From Pseudomonas sp. MYb118 (GTDB lineage Bacteria; Pseudomonadota; Gammaproteobacteria; Pseudomonadales; Pseudomonadaceae), in assembly GCF_040947875.1 (NCBI RefSeq), contig NZ_JBFRXN010000004.1, positions 682,001-746,000 of the forward strand: DNA of 64,000 nt. The letters are read 5' to 3'. Shown piece by piece: positions 8,372 through 17,173 of this stretch; position 1 is the stretch's first letter, and the number at the start of each line of letters is the position of its first letter. The translations under genes and the position numbers were made by a program. The notes beneath the pieces were generated by a model. That model had not been told where the DNA came from. It did not search any database and saw only the letters and a list, made by a program, of their open reading frames with translations.

Positions 8372-8473
8372 ATGACTGATCCTCGTTTGCCCGTCCTGCG
8401 CTCTTCAACCCTTCGCCACGCGACCACTCTGGTTTGCGTGCGTATCGACCCACTCGAAATCATTGAAGAGTAA
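8372..8473 (+). CDS. Possible 33-residue leader ORF before the Fae homologue
   Basis: ATG at 8372 opens a 33-codon frame (MTDPRLPVLRSSTLRH...). Its last codons (GAA GAG) double as the purine-rich ribosome-binding site of the next gene, and its stop lies 7 bases before that ATG. Its own Shine-Dalgarno is weak (AAAGAG at distance 11). It may be a regulatory leader peptide or chance. Confidence 0.25.
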   Translation: MTDPRLPVLRSSTLRHATTLVCVRIDPLEIIEE

Positions 8474-8480
8474 CGACCCC

Positions 8481-8993
8481 ATGAAAGAACTCGACCTGTA
8501 CATCGGTGAAGGCTTCGAAGGCCCTGGCGTGAACGCCGCCCACATCAACATCCTGATCGGCCCGCGCAACGGTCCGGCCGGGCAGGCCTTCGCCAACAGC
8601 CTGGCCTCGCCAAGCCAGGGCCATTGCCCGTTCATGGTGATCGCCCAGCCGAACATCCCGGTCAAGCCGATGACCCTCTACGTCAACAAGGCCGCGATCA
8701 GCAGCGACCTGCACGGCAATGCCACCTGGGGCGCGTCCCAGGCCGGTATCGCCAAGGCGGTCCTCGAAGCGCTGCTCGACGGCACCCTGCCGCCGGAAGC
8801 CGAGGACGAGTGGGCCATCGTCACCGCCAACTGGGTCAACCCGTCCTGCGACGACCTCGATGCGGTGTACCTGAACAACTACAACGCCTGCCGCACCGCG
8901 ATCCGCGCCGCCCTGACCGGCAAGCCGGAAACCGCGCAGCTCAAGGATGTGGTCGCGCACATCAGCAACCCTTTCTACACGCCAAAAGCCTGA
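8481..8993 (+). CDS. fae: Formaldehyde-activating enzyme (Fae) family protein
   Basis: A 170-residue protein matching the Fae fold (tetrahydromethanopterin-dependent formaldehyde-activating enzyme) over its whole length. Visible hallmarks are the N-terminal GEGFEGPGVNAAHINILIGP, whose His21 aligns with the proposed catalytic His of methylotroph Fae, then GPAGQAFANSL, PNIPVKPMTLYVNK, a G-x-x-QAGIAKAVLEALL helix, and a YLNNYNACRTAIRAAL C-terminal helix. ATG 8481 is used rather than the upstream TTG because GAAGAG lies 10 bases before it. It begins an operon with an aldo/keto reductase (10-base gap), an aldehyde dehydrogenase and an MFS transporter. No methanopterin-pathway genes are visible, so the cofactor and substrate may differ from the family's classical ones. 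Confidence 0.88.
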   Translation: MKELDLYIGEGFEGPGVNAAHINILIGPRNGPAGQAFANSLASPSQGHCPFMVIAQPNIPVKPMTLYVNKAAISSDLHGNATWGASQAGIAKAVLEALLDGTLPPEAEDEWAIVTANWVNPSCDDLDAVYLNNYNACRTAIRAALTGKPETAQLKDVVAHISNPFYTPKA

Positions 8994-9003
8994 GGTCCGC
9001 GCC

Positions 9004-10038
9004 ATGCAATACATTCGTTTGGGCAACTCCGGCCTCGAAGTCTCCCGCCTGTGCCTGGGCACCATGAACATGGGTACCCCGGACTGGAAGCCGTGGATCT
9101 TCGATGAGAAGAAAAGCGAGCCGATCGTCAAACACGCGCTGGATAACGGCGTCAACTTCATCGACCTCGCGGACTTCTATTCTGCCGGCGTCGGCGAAGA
9201 AGTGGTGGGGCGCATCGTCAAGCGCCTGGCCCGTCGCGAAGACCTGGTGATCACCACCAAGGTCGGCTACGGCACCCGCTCGGGCATCAACGCCAGCGGT
9301 CATTCGCGCAAGCACATCATGGACAGCATCGACGCCTCGTTGAAGCGCCTGGACATGGACTACGTCGACGTCTTCATGCTGCATTACTTCGACGTCAACA
9401 CCCCGGTCGAAGAGACCATGAGCGCCATGAACGACATCGTGCGTTCCGGCAAGGCCCGCTACATCGGCGTGTCGACCATGCTCACCGGGCAACTGGCGAA
9501 GATCCTCATGGCCTGCGAGCGCAATGGCTGGGTCAAGCCGATCAACATGCAGCTGCAACTGAACTGCGCCTACCGCGAAGAAGAGCGCGAGATGATTCCG
9601 TTCTGCCGCGACCAGGGCCTGGGTGTCTCGGTGTTCAGCCCGCTGGCCCGTGGCCTGCTGACTGGTGACGTGCAGTCGACCCGCAACCAGACCGACTTCT
9701 TCACCCAGCAGATGTACAGCGACGAAGCCTCGTTCGAGATCGCCCATTCGGTACAACGCGTGGCCCGTGCCCGTGGAGTGTCCAACGCGCAGATCGCCCA
9801 GGCCTGGGTCGCCAATCATCCGGGTGTGGATTGCATGCTGGTCGGCGCCGATACCACCGAGCAGTTCGACAGCGCCCTGGCGGCCCTGGAGACCAAGCTC
9901 GACGCCGAAGAGCTGCACGAACTGGAACGCAACTACACGCCGTGCGACGTGATCAACGATTACACCGCCGGCAAACGTATCCTGCGCACCGCCCGCCCGG
10001 GTGTGGACCGCTTCAACCTGACCGAGGCCGTGGCATGA
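9004..10038 (+). CDS. Aldo/keto reductase
   Basis: A 344-residue (beta/alpha)8 NAD(P)H-dependent oxidoreductase of the AKR superfamily. The catalytic tetrad can be read in order: Asp and Tyr in FIDLADFYSAG, Lys in VITTKVGYG, and His in VFMLHYFD. The cofactor-binding C-terminal part contains VSVFSPLARGLLTGD and ANHPGVDCMLVGADTTEQ. The start at 9004 gives the family N-terminus MQYIRLGNSGLEVSRLCLGTM. The last bases overlap the next gene in an ATGA junction, which implies translational coupling. It probably interconverts an aldehyde or ketone with an alcohol in the same pathway as the Fae homologue and the aldehyde dehydrogenase. Confidence 0.93.
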   Translation: MQYIRLGNSGLEVSRLCLGTMNMGTPDWKPWIFDEKKSEPIVKHALDNGVNFIDLADFYSAGVGEEVVGRIVKRLARREDLVITTKVGYGTRSGINASGHSRKHIMDSIDASLKRLDMDYVDVFMLHYFDVNTPVEETMSAMNDIVRSGKARYIGVSTMLTGQLAKILMACERNGWVKPINMQLQLNCAYREEEREMIPFCRDQGLGVSVFSPLARGLLTGDVQSTRNQTDFFTQQMYSDEASFEIAHSVQRVARARGVSNAQIAQAWVANHPGVDCMLVGADTTEQFDSALAALETKLDAEELHELERNYTPCDVINDYTAGKRILRTARPGVDRFNLTEAVA

Positions 10039-11468
10039 GCGCGCTGATTCGAAACGGCAATTTCATCGATGGTAAATGGTCCAGCGGTGGGGCGACGTAC
10101 CCGGTGCTGAACCCGGCCAACGGCGAGCTGATCGTCGAGGTGCAAAAGGCCGGCGCCGAGGACACCAACCGCGCGATCGACGCCGCCAACCGCGCCTTGC
10201 CGGCGTGGCGCAAATTGACCGCCAAGGAACGCAGCCAGAAGCTCAAGCGCTGGGGCGAGCTGATGCTCAGCAACCAGAAGGACCTGGCCACGCTGCTCAG
10301 CCGCGAACAGGGCAAGCCATTGGCCGAAGCCATGGGCGAAGTGGTGTACGCCGCGAGCTTCCTGGAGTGGTTCGCCGAAGAAGCCAAGCGCGCCTACGGC
10401 GATGTGATCCCCAGCCACAAGGCCGATGCACGCATAGTCGTGGTCAAGGAAGCGATTGGCGTGGTGGCGGCGATCACCCCGTGGAACTTCCCGCTGGCGA
10501 TGGTCACCCGCAAGGTCGGCCCGGCGCTGGCCGCCGGTTGCACCATGATTCTCAAGCCGTCGGAAGAGACGCCGCTGTCGGCCTTCGCCCTGGCGGTGCT
10601 GGCCGAGCAGGCGGGCATTCCGGCAGGGGTGTTCAACATCGTGTCCGGCGACGCCGTGGCCATTGGCGGTGCGCTGCAAGCCTCCAGCATCGTGCGCAAA
10701 CTGTCGTTCACCGGCTCCACCCGCACCGGCAAACTGCTGATGCGTCAGGCCGCCGACACCCTGAAGAAGATCTCGCTGGAGCTGGGCGGCAACGCCCCGT
10801 TCATTGTCTTCGATGACGCCGACATCGACGCGGCGGTCAAAGGCGCGATGGCCTCGAAATTCCGCAACACCGGGCAAACCTGCGTGTGCGTCAACCGCTT
10901 CTTCATCCAGGACGGCGTGTACGAAGCGTTCACCGGCAAGCTGGCCGAGGCCGTAGCGGCCATGCGTGTCGGCAGTGCGCTGGACGGCGACACCGAGCAG
11001 GGCCCGCTGATCAACACCGCGGCCCTGGCCAAGGTCGAGTTGCATGTCAGCGATGCGCTGGAGAAGGGCGCCACGGTCCTGTGCGGCGGTCGCCGTCACG
11101 CCTTGGGCGGCACGTTCTACGAGCCGACCATTTTGGCCGAAGCCAGCAGCGACATGCTGATCGCCCAGGACGAAACCTTTGGCCCGGTGGCCGCGTGCTT
11201 CCGCTTCAAGGACGAAGCCGAAGTGCTGCAACGGGCCAACGACACGCCTTACGGCCTGTCGGCATACTTCTACAGCCGCGACATCGGCCGCGTCTGGCGC
11301 ATGGCCGAAGGCCTGGAGGCCGGCATGGTCGGCATCAACGAAGGGATCATCTCCACGGAAGTCGCCCCGTTCGGCGGCATCAAGGAATCGGGCCTGGGTC
11401 GCGAGGGCTCCAAATACGGTCTGGAAGACTACCTGGAAATCAAATACCTGTTGATGGGTGGACTCTAA
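10035..11468 (+). CDS. NAD(P)-dependent aldehyde dehydrogenase (succinate-semialdehyde dehydrogenase-like)
   Basis: A 477-residue ALDH-superfamily enzyme. The Rossmann segment is VVAAITPWNFPLAMVTRKVG, the coenzyme loop SFTGSTRTGKLL, the general-base Glu lies in LELGGNAPF and the nucleophilic Cys in FRNTGQTCVCVNR. The C-terminal FGGIKESGLGREGSKYGLEDY is typical of the GabD/succinate-semialdehyde clade, but the real aldehyde is unknown. Its ATG overlaps the aldo/keto reductase stop (ATGA). A REPIN follows and then an MFS transporter, so the enzyme probably oxidises an intermediate of the imported substrate. Confidence 0.94.
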   Translation: MSALIRNGNFIDGKWSSGGATYPVLNPANGELIVEVQKAGAEDTNRAIDAANRALPAWRKLTAKERSQKLKRWGELMLSNQKDLATLLSREQGKPLAEAMGEVVYAASFLEWFAEEAKRAYGDVIPSHKADARIVVVKEAIGVVAAITPWNFPLAMVTRKVGPALAAGCTMILKPSEETPLSAFALAVLAEQAGIPAGVFNIVSGDAVAIGGALQASSIVRKLSFTGSTRTGKLLMRQAADTLKKISLELGGNAPFIVFDDADIDAAVKGAMASKFRNTGQTCVCVNRFFIQDGVYEAFTGKLAEAVAAMRVGSALDGDTEQGPLINTAALAKVELHVSDALEKGATVLCGGRRHALGGTFYEPTILAEASSDMLIAQDETFGPVAACFRFKDEAEVLQRANDTPYGLSAYFYSRDIGRVWRMAEGLEAGMVGINEGIISTEVAPFGGIKESGLGREGSKYGLEDYLEIKYLLMGGL

Positions 11469-11480
11469 GGCTCAGCGCCC

Positions 11481-11572
11481 CCTGTAGGAGCGAGCTTGCT
11501 CGCGATCGCAGTGGTCAGTCAACCTTCATGCAACTGACACTGCGCTATCGCGAGCAAGCTCGCTCCTACAGG
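11481..11572. repeat. REPIN between aldehyde dehydrogenase and MFS genes
   Basis: CCTGTAGGAGCGAGC is inverted as GCTCGCTCCTACAGG about 92 bases later, with inner arms CGCGATCGCAGTG and CACTGCGCTATCGCG. It lies inside a same-strand gene cluster, so it may shape differential expression of the transporter. Confidence 0.9.
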
Positions 11573-11650
11573 AAACCAGCAAAATGGTCCGCCATTTCAT
11601 CAGCACTACCGGTTTCATTTCTCCGTCAATAACAACAAATGGAGACGAAA

Positions 11651-13015
11651 ATGTCCGTACAACCCGTAAAAATCGACGACCTGCCCATTGGCCGTTTCCA
11701 CATCAAGATTGCCGGCCTGACGTTCGGCGCGCACTTCACCGACGGCTACATCCTCGGCCTGATCGGTATCGCTTTCACCCTGCTGAGCCCGCAGATGCAA
11801 CTGGACGCATTCTGGCAGGGCCTGATCGGCGCTTCGGCCCTGATCGGCCTGTTCCTCGGCAGCCTGTTCTTCGGCTGGATTTCCGACAAGGTCGGCCGCC
11901 AGAAAATCTTCCTGGTCAGCTTCGTGCTGATCACCCTCGCTTCGGTGATGCAGTTCTATGTCGAATCGGCGCTGACGCTGTTCCTCTGCCGGGTGCTGAT
12001 CGGCATCGGCCTGGGCGGTGACTTCAGTGTCGGCCACGCCATGCTGGCCGAGTTCGCGCCGAAGAAACACCGCGGCGTGTTGCTCGGTTCGTTCAGCGTG
12101 ATCTGGACCTTCGGCTATGTCGCCGCGACCTTCGTCGGCACCGCCATGCTCAGCCTGGGCGACGATGCCTGGCGCTGGATGCTGGCGTCGTCGGCGATCC
12201 CCGCAGCGCTGATTCTGATCGCCCGCATCGGCACCCCGGAATCGCCACGCTGGCTGGTCAACCAGGGGCGCATTGCCGAGGCCCGCGCCATCGTCAAGAA
12301 ATTCCTGGGCGACAACGTCGAGCTCGATGAAACCCCATCGGCGGAAACCCGCTCCGGCTACGCCGTGCTGTTCAGCCCCGAGTACCGCAAGCGCACGGCG
12401 TTCAACTGCCTGTTCTTCGTGTGCATCGTCATGCCGTACTTCGCCATCTACACCTTCCTGCCGTCGATCCTTCAGAAGATGGGCCTGGCCGAAGGTTTCG
12501 GCACCGAGCTGATGCTCAATATGCTGCTGATCCTCGGCGCGCTGATCGGTATCTGGTGCACGATCAAGTTCAGCCGTCGCGGCTTTTTGATCAACTCGTT
12601 CATCATCCTCGCGGTCGCGCTGTTCCTGCTGGCGGTGTTGCCGAGCAGCACGGCGATGCTGATGGTGCTGGTGTTCGGTGTGTTCACCCTGGTGCTGTCG
12701 GCGGTGAGTAACCTGGTGGGCGTCTTCCCGGCCGAGAGCTTCCCCACCGAAGTGCGCGCCAGCGGCATCGGCCTGGCCACGGCGGTGAGTCGCCTGGGCT
12801 CGGCGGTCAGCACCTTCCTGCTGCCGGTGAGTGTGGCGGGGATCGGCCTGAGCCCGACCATGGGCATCCTGGCCGGCATCCTGGCCATCGGCGCGCTGCT
12901 GTCCTGGGCCTGGGCGCCGGAAACCAAATCGCTGACCCTGAGCCAGGCGTGCAAAGCGCATAGCCCGGTGGAGGGCGGGGCGCCATTGGCGGTTAAGGCG
13001 GCTGCGTCGGTCTAA
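11651..13015 (+). CDS. MFS transporter, sugar-porter/metabolite:H+ symporter type
   Basis: A 454-residue, 12-helix inner-membrane transporter. ATG 11651 is preferred to the one at 11639 because GGAG sits 6 bases before it. The MFS signature between TM2 and TM3 is GWISDKVGRQKIF; TM4-5 contains RVLIGIGLGGDFSVGHAMLAEFAPKKHRG, and ESPRWLVNQGR is the sugar-porter-type motif after TM6. The family carries sugars, organic acids and aromatic acids in symport with protons. It closes the Fae/AKR/ALDH cluster and probably imports its substrate. It is not similar in its N-terminus to the second MFS gene of the island. Confidence 0.93.
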   Translation: MSVQPVKIDDLPIGRFHIKIAGLTFGAHFTDGYILGLIGIAFTLLSPQMQLDAFWQGLIGASALIGLFLGSLFFGWISDKVGRQKIFLVSFVLITLASVMQFYVESALTLFLCRVLIGIGLGGDFSVGHAMLAEFAPKKHRGVLLGSFSVIWTFGYVAATFVGTAMLSLGDDAWRWMLASSAIPAALILIARIGTPESPRWLVNQGRIAEARAIVKKFLGDNVELDETPSAETRSGYAVLFSPEYRKRTAFNCLFFVCIVMPYFAIYTFLPSILQKMGLAEGFGTELMLNMLLILGALIGIWCTIKFSRRGFLINSFIILAVALFLLAVLPSSTAMLMVLVFGVFTLVLSAVSNLVGVFPAESFPTEVRASGIGLATAVSRLGSAVSTFLLPVSVAGIGLSPTMGILAGILAIGALLSWAWAPETKSLTLSQACKAHSPVEGGAPLAVKAAASV

Positions 13016-13028
13016 AGAACCACGATGA

Positions 13029-13200
13029 CCCCCTGTGGGAGCGGGCTTGCTCGCGAAAGCGGTGTATCAGTCGACATCAATGCTGGCTGACACACCGCTT
13101 TCGCGAGCAAGCCCGCTCCCACAGGGGAAGGTGGTGTGTCAGTCGACATCAATGCTGGCTGATACACCGCCATCGCGGGCAAGCCCGCTCCTACAGGGGG
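13029..13200. repeat. REPIN with duplicated right half (three REP elements)
   Basis: A full REPIN (13029-13127) is followed by a direct copy of its spacer and right REP (13137-13199). The spacer TCAGTCGACATCAATGCTGG occurs twice. The second copy is diverged (CATCGCGGGC for TTTCGCGAGC; CTCCTACA for CTCCCACA). This looks like a local duplication between convergent genes. Confidence 0.88.
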
Positions 13201-13216
13201 GAGGTGTGCAGCACGC

Positions 13217-14092
13217 TCAGGGGTTGCTGACCAACTCCAACCACTGCGTAAACAACCGCACCTTCGACAACCCCCACTTGTCATTCGCCACATCCAGCCA
13301 ATAGCCATAAGGCCCGATCACCTCCACCGGGGTGATCGGCAGCAGGCTGCCGTTGGCCAGTTCCTTCTCGATCATCTGTCGGTCGATCACCGCCAACCCA
13401 CCGCCGGCCAGGGCCGTGTGGATCACCTGGTCCAGGGTGCTGAATTCCAGGCCCGGCCCGGCGTCGACATCGTCGCGGCCCATGGCCGCCAGCCAGTTTT
13501 CCCAGACCTTCAGGCGTTTGCCTTCGTGCAGGATGTGCAGCAGGGGAAAGCGCCGCAGGTCCGGTGGCTGGTCGCCGTTGAACAACTCCGGGCTGGCCAC
13601 TGCGATGTGCCGTTCCATCACCAGCAACTGGCTGTGGCAATGGCTGGCGGCTTGCTGACCGAAGCGGATGTGGCAGTCGATTTCCGCCAGGCTGTCGGCG
13701 CCCAGCTGGTTGGTCACGCTCAGGCTGATGTCGGGATAGCGCTGGACGAAGGCGCGCAGGTGCGCCGACAACCAGCGGGTGCCCCAGGTCGGCGGGGCGA
13801 CGATGCGCAGGCGCTGGCGCAGGTTGGGCACGCGCACCGCTTGCAGGGCACGCTCGACATGGTCGAAGGCATCACTCAATTGGGCGGAGAGGGCGCTGCC
13901 GGTTTCGGTCAGGGTCAGGCCCTGGGGAGTGCGGATGAACAGCGTCACGCCCAGGTAGTCTTCCAGTTGCTTGATCTGCCGACTGACCGCGCCCTGGGTC
14001 ACGTTCAAACCGAGCGCCGCCTGGCTGAAACTGCGATGCCGCGCGACCTCTTCGAAGACGCGCAGCATGTTGAGCGAGGGCAGTTGACGCAT
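13217..14092 (-). CDS. LysR-family regulator, GcvA-like
   Basis: A 291-residue transcription factor. The N-terminal winged helix-turn-helix (residues 1-60) reads MRQLPSLNMLRVFEEVARHRSFSQAA, then NVTQGAVSRQIKQLEDYLG. The effector-binding domain follows (PPTWGTRWLSAHLRAFVQRYPDISLSV). This is the GcvA/AmpR-like subgroup. It is transcribed away from the porin and ABC genes that precede it on the same strand, and convergently with the MFS gene. It may control either flanking cluster; the ligand is unknown. Confidence 0.93.
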   Translation of the reverse strand: MRQLPSLNMLRVFEEVARHRSFSQAALGLNVTQGAVSRQIKQLEDYLGVTLFIRTPQGLTLTETGSALSAQLSDAFDHVERALQAVRVPNLRQRLRIVAPPTWGTRWLSAHLRAFVQRYPDISLSVTNQLGADSLAEIDCHIRFGQQAASHCHSQLLVMERHIAVASPELFNGDQPPDLRRFPLLHILHEGKRLKVWENWLAAMGRDDVDAGPGLEFSTLDQVIHTALAGGGLAVIDRQMIEKELANGSLLPITPVEVIGPYGYWLDVANDKWGLSKVRLFTQWLELVSNP

Positions 14093-14193
14093 GAAAGAAG
14101 GGCTCCGTACCCGATGGTACGTACGAAATTTCTGAAGGCCCTATCTGACTATTTGTCATCGGTTGATGCAAGCGTTGTTTGTGCCGACGCCAT

Positions 14194-14224
14194 CCCTGTA
14201 GGAGCGGGCTTGCCCGCGATGGCG
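14194..14224. repeat. Single REP element
   Basis: A lone CCCTGTAGGAGCGGGCTTGC core with CCGCGATGG lies between the porin stop and the LysR start, without an inverted partner. Confidence 0.8.
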
Positions 14225-14243
14225 CCCGCAAGGACACCCGTGA

Positions 14244-15422
14244 TCAGAAGTAATACCCAATGTTCATATACAACTGATTCTCCCAATGATCCGTCCCCCC
14301 GGCCCCCAAACTCTGGGTGTAGCTGCTGCCGCCAATGTACGGATCGTTCTTGCCGATCAGCCACTCGGTGGCGATCCACAATTTGCTCAGCGAAAACGAC
14401 GTGCCGAGGATCACCCGTTCGGAGGTCTTGAAGTCGCTGGCGGATTTGTCGAAGGCGCTGTAGTTGGCGTACAGCTTGATGCCGCTGAGCTGGTCGAACA
14501 GGTACTTGCCGGCGATGTCGTAGCTCAGGTCGGCGACGTACAGGTTGCCGCGACTGGCGACGTTGTAGGTGCCGTCGTAACCGCCCAGGGTCACCAGTTC
14601 GTCGGTGCCGGGGTTGCGTGGCGACATCTGCTGACGTGCGGCCTGCAACTGCACGCCCCACGGGCCGTTCTTGCCCAGGTAGTGCACGGCGGCGGCATTG
14701 CGGCGGCCATCGTTGTCGGTGTCGCGGTTTTCCAGGGTCGAGGTCAGGCCGGAGACGCCGACCTCGGATTTCCACGAACCGAGGTCGAACGATTTGGCCA
14801 CGCGCAGCACCACGGTGTTGCGTTCCTGGTTGTCGCTGCCGTCGGCCACGTAGCTGTCGGCTTCGGAGACCACGCTGGAGTAGGTCACGCCGTTGCTGGT
14901 GCCCTTGCCCTGCCAGGCCGGGTGCAGGTAGTAACCGGCCTGCACGTTCCAGTCGCCGCTTTGCTGGATGTACTTGGCGCCGACCTGTTGCACGTCTTCC
15001 AGGCCAATGACGTTGCCCAGGGTTTCGTAGAAGGTGCTGCCAAAGTACGGTTGCAAGCCGAACGGCACGGTGTTCAGGCCCACTTGCACCTGCTGGTCGG
15101 GGTTGAACTTGTAACCGACCCAGGCGAACTTGGCGAACTGGATCGCGTCGTGGTGCTTGGTGTACTGGTAGGGGTAGGCCTTGCCGTAGAAACGGTACTG
15201 GGCTTCGCCGATCCAGGTATCGGAATTGTATTTGGCACTCAGGAACACCGTGTCCAGGCCGAACTCCTCGATGTCACGATCCGGGTCGTGGTCCCAGCGG
15301 GCACGGATGGCGCCGCCAAGGTCGAGGTTGTCGGTGACCTGGACCGCCATGGCCGGCGCCGCGAGGGCGCCCAGGACAGGCAGCAGAACGATGGAACGGA
15401 TAGCTCGAGGGGTGGTGCGCAC
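14244..15422 (-). CDS. Outer-membrane porin-like beta-barrel protein
   Basis: A 392-residue exported protein. It has a signal peptide (SIVLLPVLGALAAPAMA), then amphipathic strands (AIRARWDHD, FLSAKYNSD, WIGEAQYRFYGKAYPYQ), aromatic girdles, and a C-terminal YMNIGYYF ending in Phe as required for BAM insertion. It has no TonB plug. The overall pattern fits a substrate-specific porin of about 16 strands rather than OprD by obvious motif. It lies about 100 bases downstream of the ABC importer operon on the same strand and probably supplies the outer-membrane entry step for that importer. Confidence 0.85.
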   Translation of the reverse strand: MRTTPRAIRSIVLLPVLGALAAPAMAVQVTDNLDLGGAIRARWDHDPDRDIEEFGLDTVFLSAKYNSDTWIGEAQYRFYGKAYPYQYTKHHDAIQFAKFAWVGYKFNPDQQVQVGLNTVPFGLQPYFGSTFYETLGNVIGLEDVQQVGAKYIQQSGDWNVQAGYYLHPAWQGKGTSNGVTYSSVVSEADSYVADGSDNQERNTVVLRVAKSFDLGSWKSEVGVSGLTSTLENRDTDNDGRRNAAAVHYLGKNGPWGVQLQAARQQMSPRNPGTDELVTLGGYDGTYNVASRGNLYVADLSYDIAGKYLFDQLSGIKLYANYSAFDKSASDFKTSERVILGTSFSLSKLWIATEWLIGKNDPYIGGSSYTQSLGAGGTDHWENQLYMNIGYYF

Positions 15423-15521
15423 AGTCTTACTCCCGATATTTTTTGATTTTTATTGGCAACAGCAATCCCGACCGCAGCCAACGCTGCAGCACGGGGGAAA
15501 GGGTTTTTACGGCCGGGCGAT

Positions 15522-17171
15522 CTAGGGTCTGATCAACCTCAACGCCGGGCCTTCGTCCACAAAGGCGGGTATCGCCGAGGCGCCAGGGGCGGCCGCCAGC
15601 AGCGTCTGGGTGTAGTGGTTCTGCGGGCGCAACAGCACCTGTTCGGCACTGCCGTACTCGACCACTTCACCCTGGCGCATCACCGCGATGGCATCGCTGA
15701 TCTGCGCCGCGACCCGCAAGTCGTGGGTGATGAACAGGATGCTCAGGTTGAGTTTCTGCTGCAGGTCGGCCAGCAGCTCCAGCACCTGTTTCTGCACCGA
15801 GACGTCCAGGGCCGACACGCTTTCGTCGGCGATCAGCACCTCCGGGCGCATCGCCAGGGCCCGGGCGATGCCGATGCGCTGGCGCTGGCCTCCGGAAAAC
15901 TGCCGCGGCTTGCGTTTGAGCGCGTCGCGCTTGAGCCCGACCTGCTCCAGCAGATCGCCTGCCTCGGCCCAGGCATCCTTGGCCGACAACCCGCGCAACT
16001 GCGCAGCGCGGGCGATGATGTCGCCGACCCGGTGCCGTGGATTGAGCGAGCCGTACGGGTCCTGGAAGATCATCTGAATGCGCCGCCGGTTGGCCGCCAG
16101 CGCCGAACCGCGCAGGGCCAGGAAGTCGGTGTCGCCGACCCAGACATGACCGCTGTCGCTGTCCACCAGGCGGATCGCCGCCTTGACCAGGGTGCTCTTG
16201 CCCGAGCCGGACTCGCCGACGATCGCCAGGGTCTTGCCCCGCGGCAGTTGCAGCGACACGTTGCGCAGTGCCGCCACCGAGCGCCCGCCAACGTTGTAGG
16301 TCTTGTTCAGATGTTCGATGCGCAACGCCAGCTCGCCGTCGGCGCAGGGCGCATGCAGTTCCGGGTGCAGCGCCGGCACCGCGGCGATCAGCTTGCGTGT
16401 GTAAGGGTGCGCCGGGGCGTTGAGCACCTGGTCGCGCTCACCGATTTCCACCAGGCGGCCGCCTTCCATCACCGCGATGCGATCGGCAATTTCCGCCACC
16501 ACGCCAAAGTCGTGGGTGATGAACAGGATGCCGTGCTGGCCGCGTCCGCGCAGTTCGCGCACCAGCTTGAGCACTTGCGCCTGGGTGGTCACATCCAGCG
16601 CCGTGGTCGGCTCGTCGGCGATCAGCAGGTCCGGGTTCATTGCCAGGGCCATGGCGATCACCACCCGCTGGCACTGGCCGCCGGACAGTTGATGCGGATA
16701 GCTGTTGGCGATCCGGGGCGGGTCGGGCAGGTGGGTCGAGTCGAGCAGGGCGAGCATGCGTTCGCGGCGTTCCTCGGCGCTCATCTGCGGGGCGTGAATG
16801 TCGAAAATTTCCTCGACCTGCTGGCCGATGCGGATCGCCGGGTTCAGCGCCGCCATGGGCTCCTGGAAAATCATCGCGATGCGGTTGCCGCGCAGTTGGC
16901 GCAAGGCCTCCTGCGGCAGGCGGCAGATGTCATCGCCAAGGAAGTCGATCACCCCTTCGCTGTGGCGCAGGCCCTTGGCGTAGTCGCCCATGATCGCCGC
17001 CGACAGCACCGACTTGCCCGAACCGGACTCGCCGATCACGCAGAGGATCTCGCCCTTGCGCACCTCGAAATTGATGCCGCGCACGGCGTGGCTGCGGTCG
17101 GCGCCGGCCGGCAGCTCGATGGACAGGTTCTCCACACGCAGCACTTGTTGCAGATTGTTCAGGTCGCTCAT
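15522..17171 (-). CDS. Dipeptide/opine-type ABC transporter, fused dual ATPase
   Basis: A 549-residue protein carrying two complete ABC ATPase domains, equivalent to DppD and DppF joined. Each half has a Walker A ([14 protein letters not shown] near residue 44; [14 protein letters not shown] near residue 318), an ABC signature (LSGGQCQRV and [15 protein letters not shown]) and a Walker B ([12 protein letters not shown] and [12 protein letters not shown]). ATG 17171 gives the natural N-terminus [11 protein letters not shown] and lies two bases from the upstream permease stop. It energises import of the ligand delivered by the binding protein. The fusion is common in this class and is not a frameshift. 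Confidence 0.95.
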   Translation of the reverse strand: MSDLNNLQQVLRVENLSIELPAGADRSHAVRGINFEVRKGEILCVIGESGSGKSVLSAAIMGDYAKGLRHSEGVIDFLGDDICRLPQEALRQLRGNRIAMIFQEPMAALNPAIRIGQQVEEIFDIHAPQMSAEERRERMLALLDSTHLPDPPRIANSYPHQLSGGQCQRVVIAMALAMNPDLLIADEPTTALDVTTQAQVLKLVRELRGRGQHGILFITHDFGVVAEIADRIAVMEGGRLVEIGERDQVLNAPAHPYTRKLIAAVPALHPELHAPCADGELALRIEHLNKTYNVGGRSVAALRNVSLQLPRGKTLAIVGESGSGKSTLVKAAIRLVDSDSGHVWVGDTDFLALRGSALAANRRRIQMIFQDPYGSLNPRHRVGDIIARAAQLRGLSAKDAWAEAGDLLEQVGLKRDALKRKPRQFSGGQRQRIGIARALAMRPEVLIADESVSALDVSVQKQVLELLADLQQKLNLSILFITHDLRVAAQISDAIAVMRQGEVVEYGSAEQVLLRPQNHYTQTLLAAAPGASAIPAFVDEGPALRLIRP

Positions 17172-17173
17172 GC

